Shown one piece after another: positions 23,279 through 23,360 of a stretch of DNA of 23,360 nucleotides; the stretch's first letter is position 1; every line of letters begins with the position of its first letter. The DNA comes from Clostridiales bacterium (lineage in GTDB: Bacteria > Bacillota > Clostridia > Oscillospirales > Oscillospiraceae). The stretch spans positions 1 through 23,360 of the forward strand of contig SFDT01000028.1 in NCBI GenBank assembly GCA_004558115.1, written 5' to 3'. A model generated the notes under the pieces. The model was not told where the DNA came from and did no database searches. It saw only the letters and a program-made list of their open reading frames with translations. The position numbers and the translations under genes were made by a program.

Positions 23279-23360
23279 AACCACTCGCTAAGCGAGTGGT
23301 TCAAAAGAGCTTAAGCGATGAATAAGAATCCCTGTTACAATCAAGTGTGCGGTCTGCCAA
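23279..23360 (+). mobile_element. Possible end of an IS200/IS605-like element, cut by the window edge
   Basis: AACCACTCGCT and AGCGAGTGGTT (23279-23289 and 23291-23301) form a perfect 11-bp stem around a single A. No U-tract follows, so it is not a normal terminator. Hairpins of this kind, followed by a short leader and tnpA, mark the ends of IS200/IS605 elements in gut Firmicutes. The ~60 bases after it (TTCAAAAGAGCTTAAGCGATG and onward) contain no gene. No transposase is visible within the window, so the call rests on resemblance only. Confidence 0.38.

Overview
The window reads as a core-genome stretch from a GC-rich, gut-type Clostridia (Oscillospiraceae-like: Flavonifractor, Lawsonibacter or Oscillibacter relatives). 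This is inferred from the gene families and order: Soj/ParA-Spo0J/ParB with Bacillus-type parS sites, rsmG and serS close by, a T-box leader, Firmicutes-type DnaD and DnaI/DnaC replication proteins, MreC/MreD, MinD and ZapA. Strong AGGAGG-type ribosome sites are nearly universal here. The species cannot be named from the sequence alone.

Nearly everything from 1 to 20265 lies on the minus strand, so it is described in transcription order (high to low coordinates). zapA overlaps a U32-family protein gene. Next comes a cell-envelope run: dut, maf, mreC, a 110-bp tandem repeat, mreD, a PBP2-type transpeptidase and a GH13 amylase. It ends at a perfect 44-bp palindrome that is both a Rho-independent-type terminator and, at its centre, a perfect parS site. 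The chromosome-segregation run follows: promoter, parA, parB, a membrane-anchored coiled-coil protein, a second parS and serS. Then come mscL (lacking its second membrane helix) and rsmG, which overlap by one base, followed by minD and a methylglyoxal-synthase homologue with an altered catalytic site. Last is a T-box-controlled aminoacyl-tRNA synthetase unit: hisS, a secreted SLH-like protein, aspS.

From 20440 to 23236 the strand switches to plus: a promoter, a DnaD-domain protein, a DnaC/DnaI-type helicase loader and a SAM methyltransferase closed by a strong terminator. The last ~80 bases carry a second perfect hairpin that may be the end of an IS200/IS605-like element cut by the window edge.

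Functionally the window joins replication initiation (DnaD, DnaC), origin segregation (ParA, ParB, two parS sites bracketing parAB), division and elongation (ZapA, MinD, MreC, MreD, PBP2) and translation (three synthetases, RsmG). The parAB-rsmG-serS grouping and parS sites suggest it lies near the replication origin (inference). The observations most worth following are: (i) parS embedded in a terminator; (ii) a T-box whose specifier (GAC) and acceptor-pairing bases (TGGC) both indicate tRNA-Asp although hisS is the first gene; (iii) MscL without TM2; (iv) structured 110-bp repeats between mreC and mreD; (v) the unknown membrane coiled-coil protein next to parB; (vi) the methylglyoxal synthase homologue with Ser in place of its catalytic Asp.
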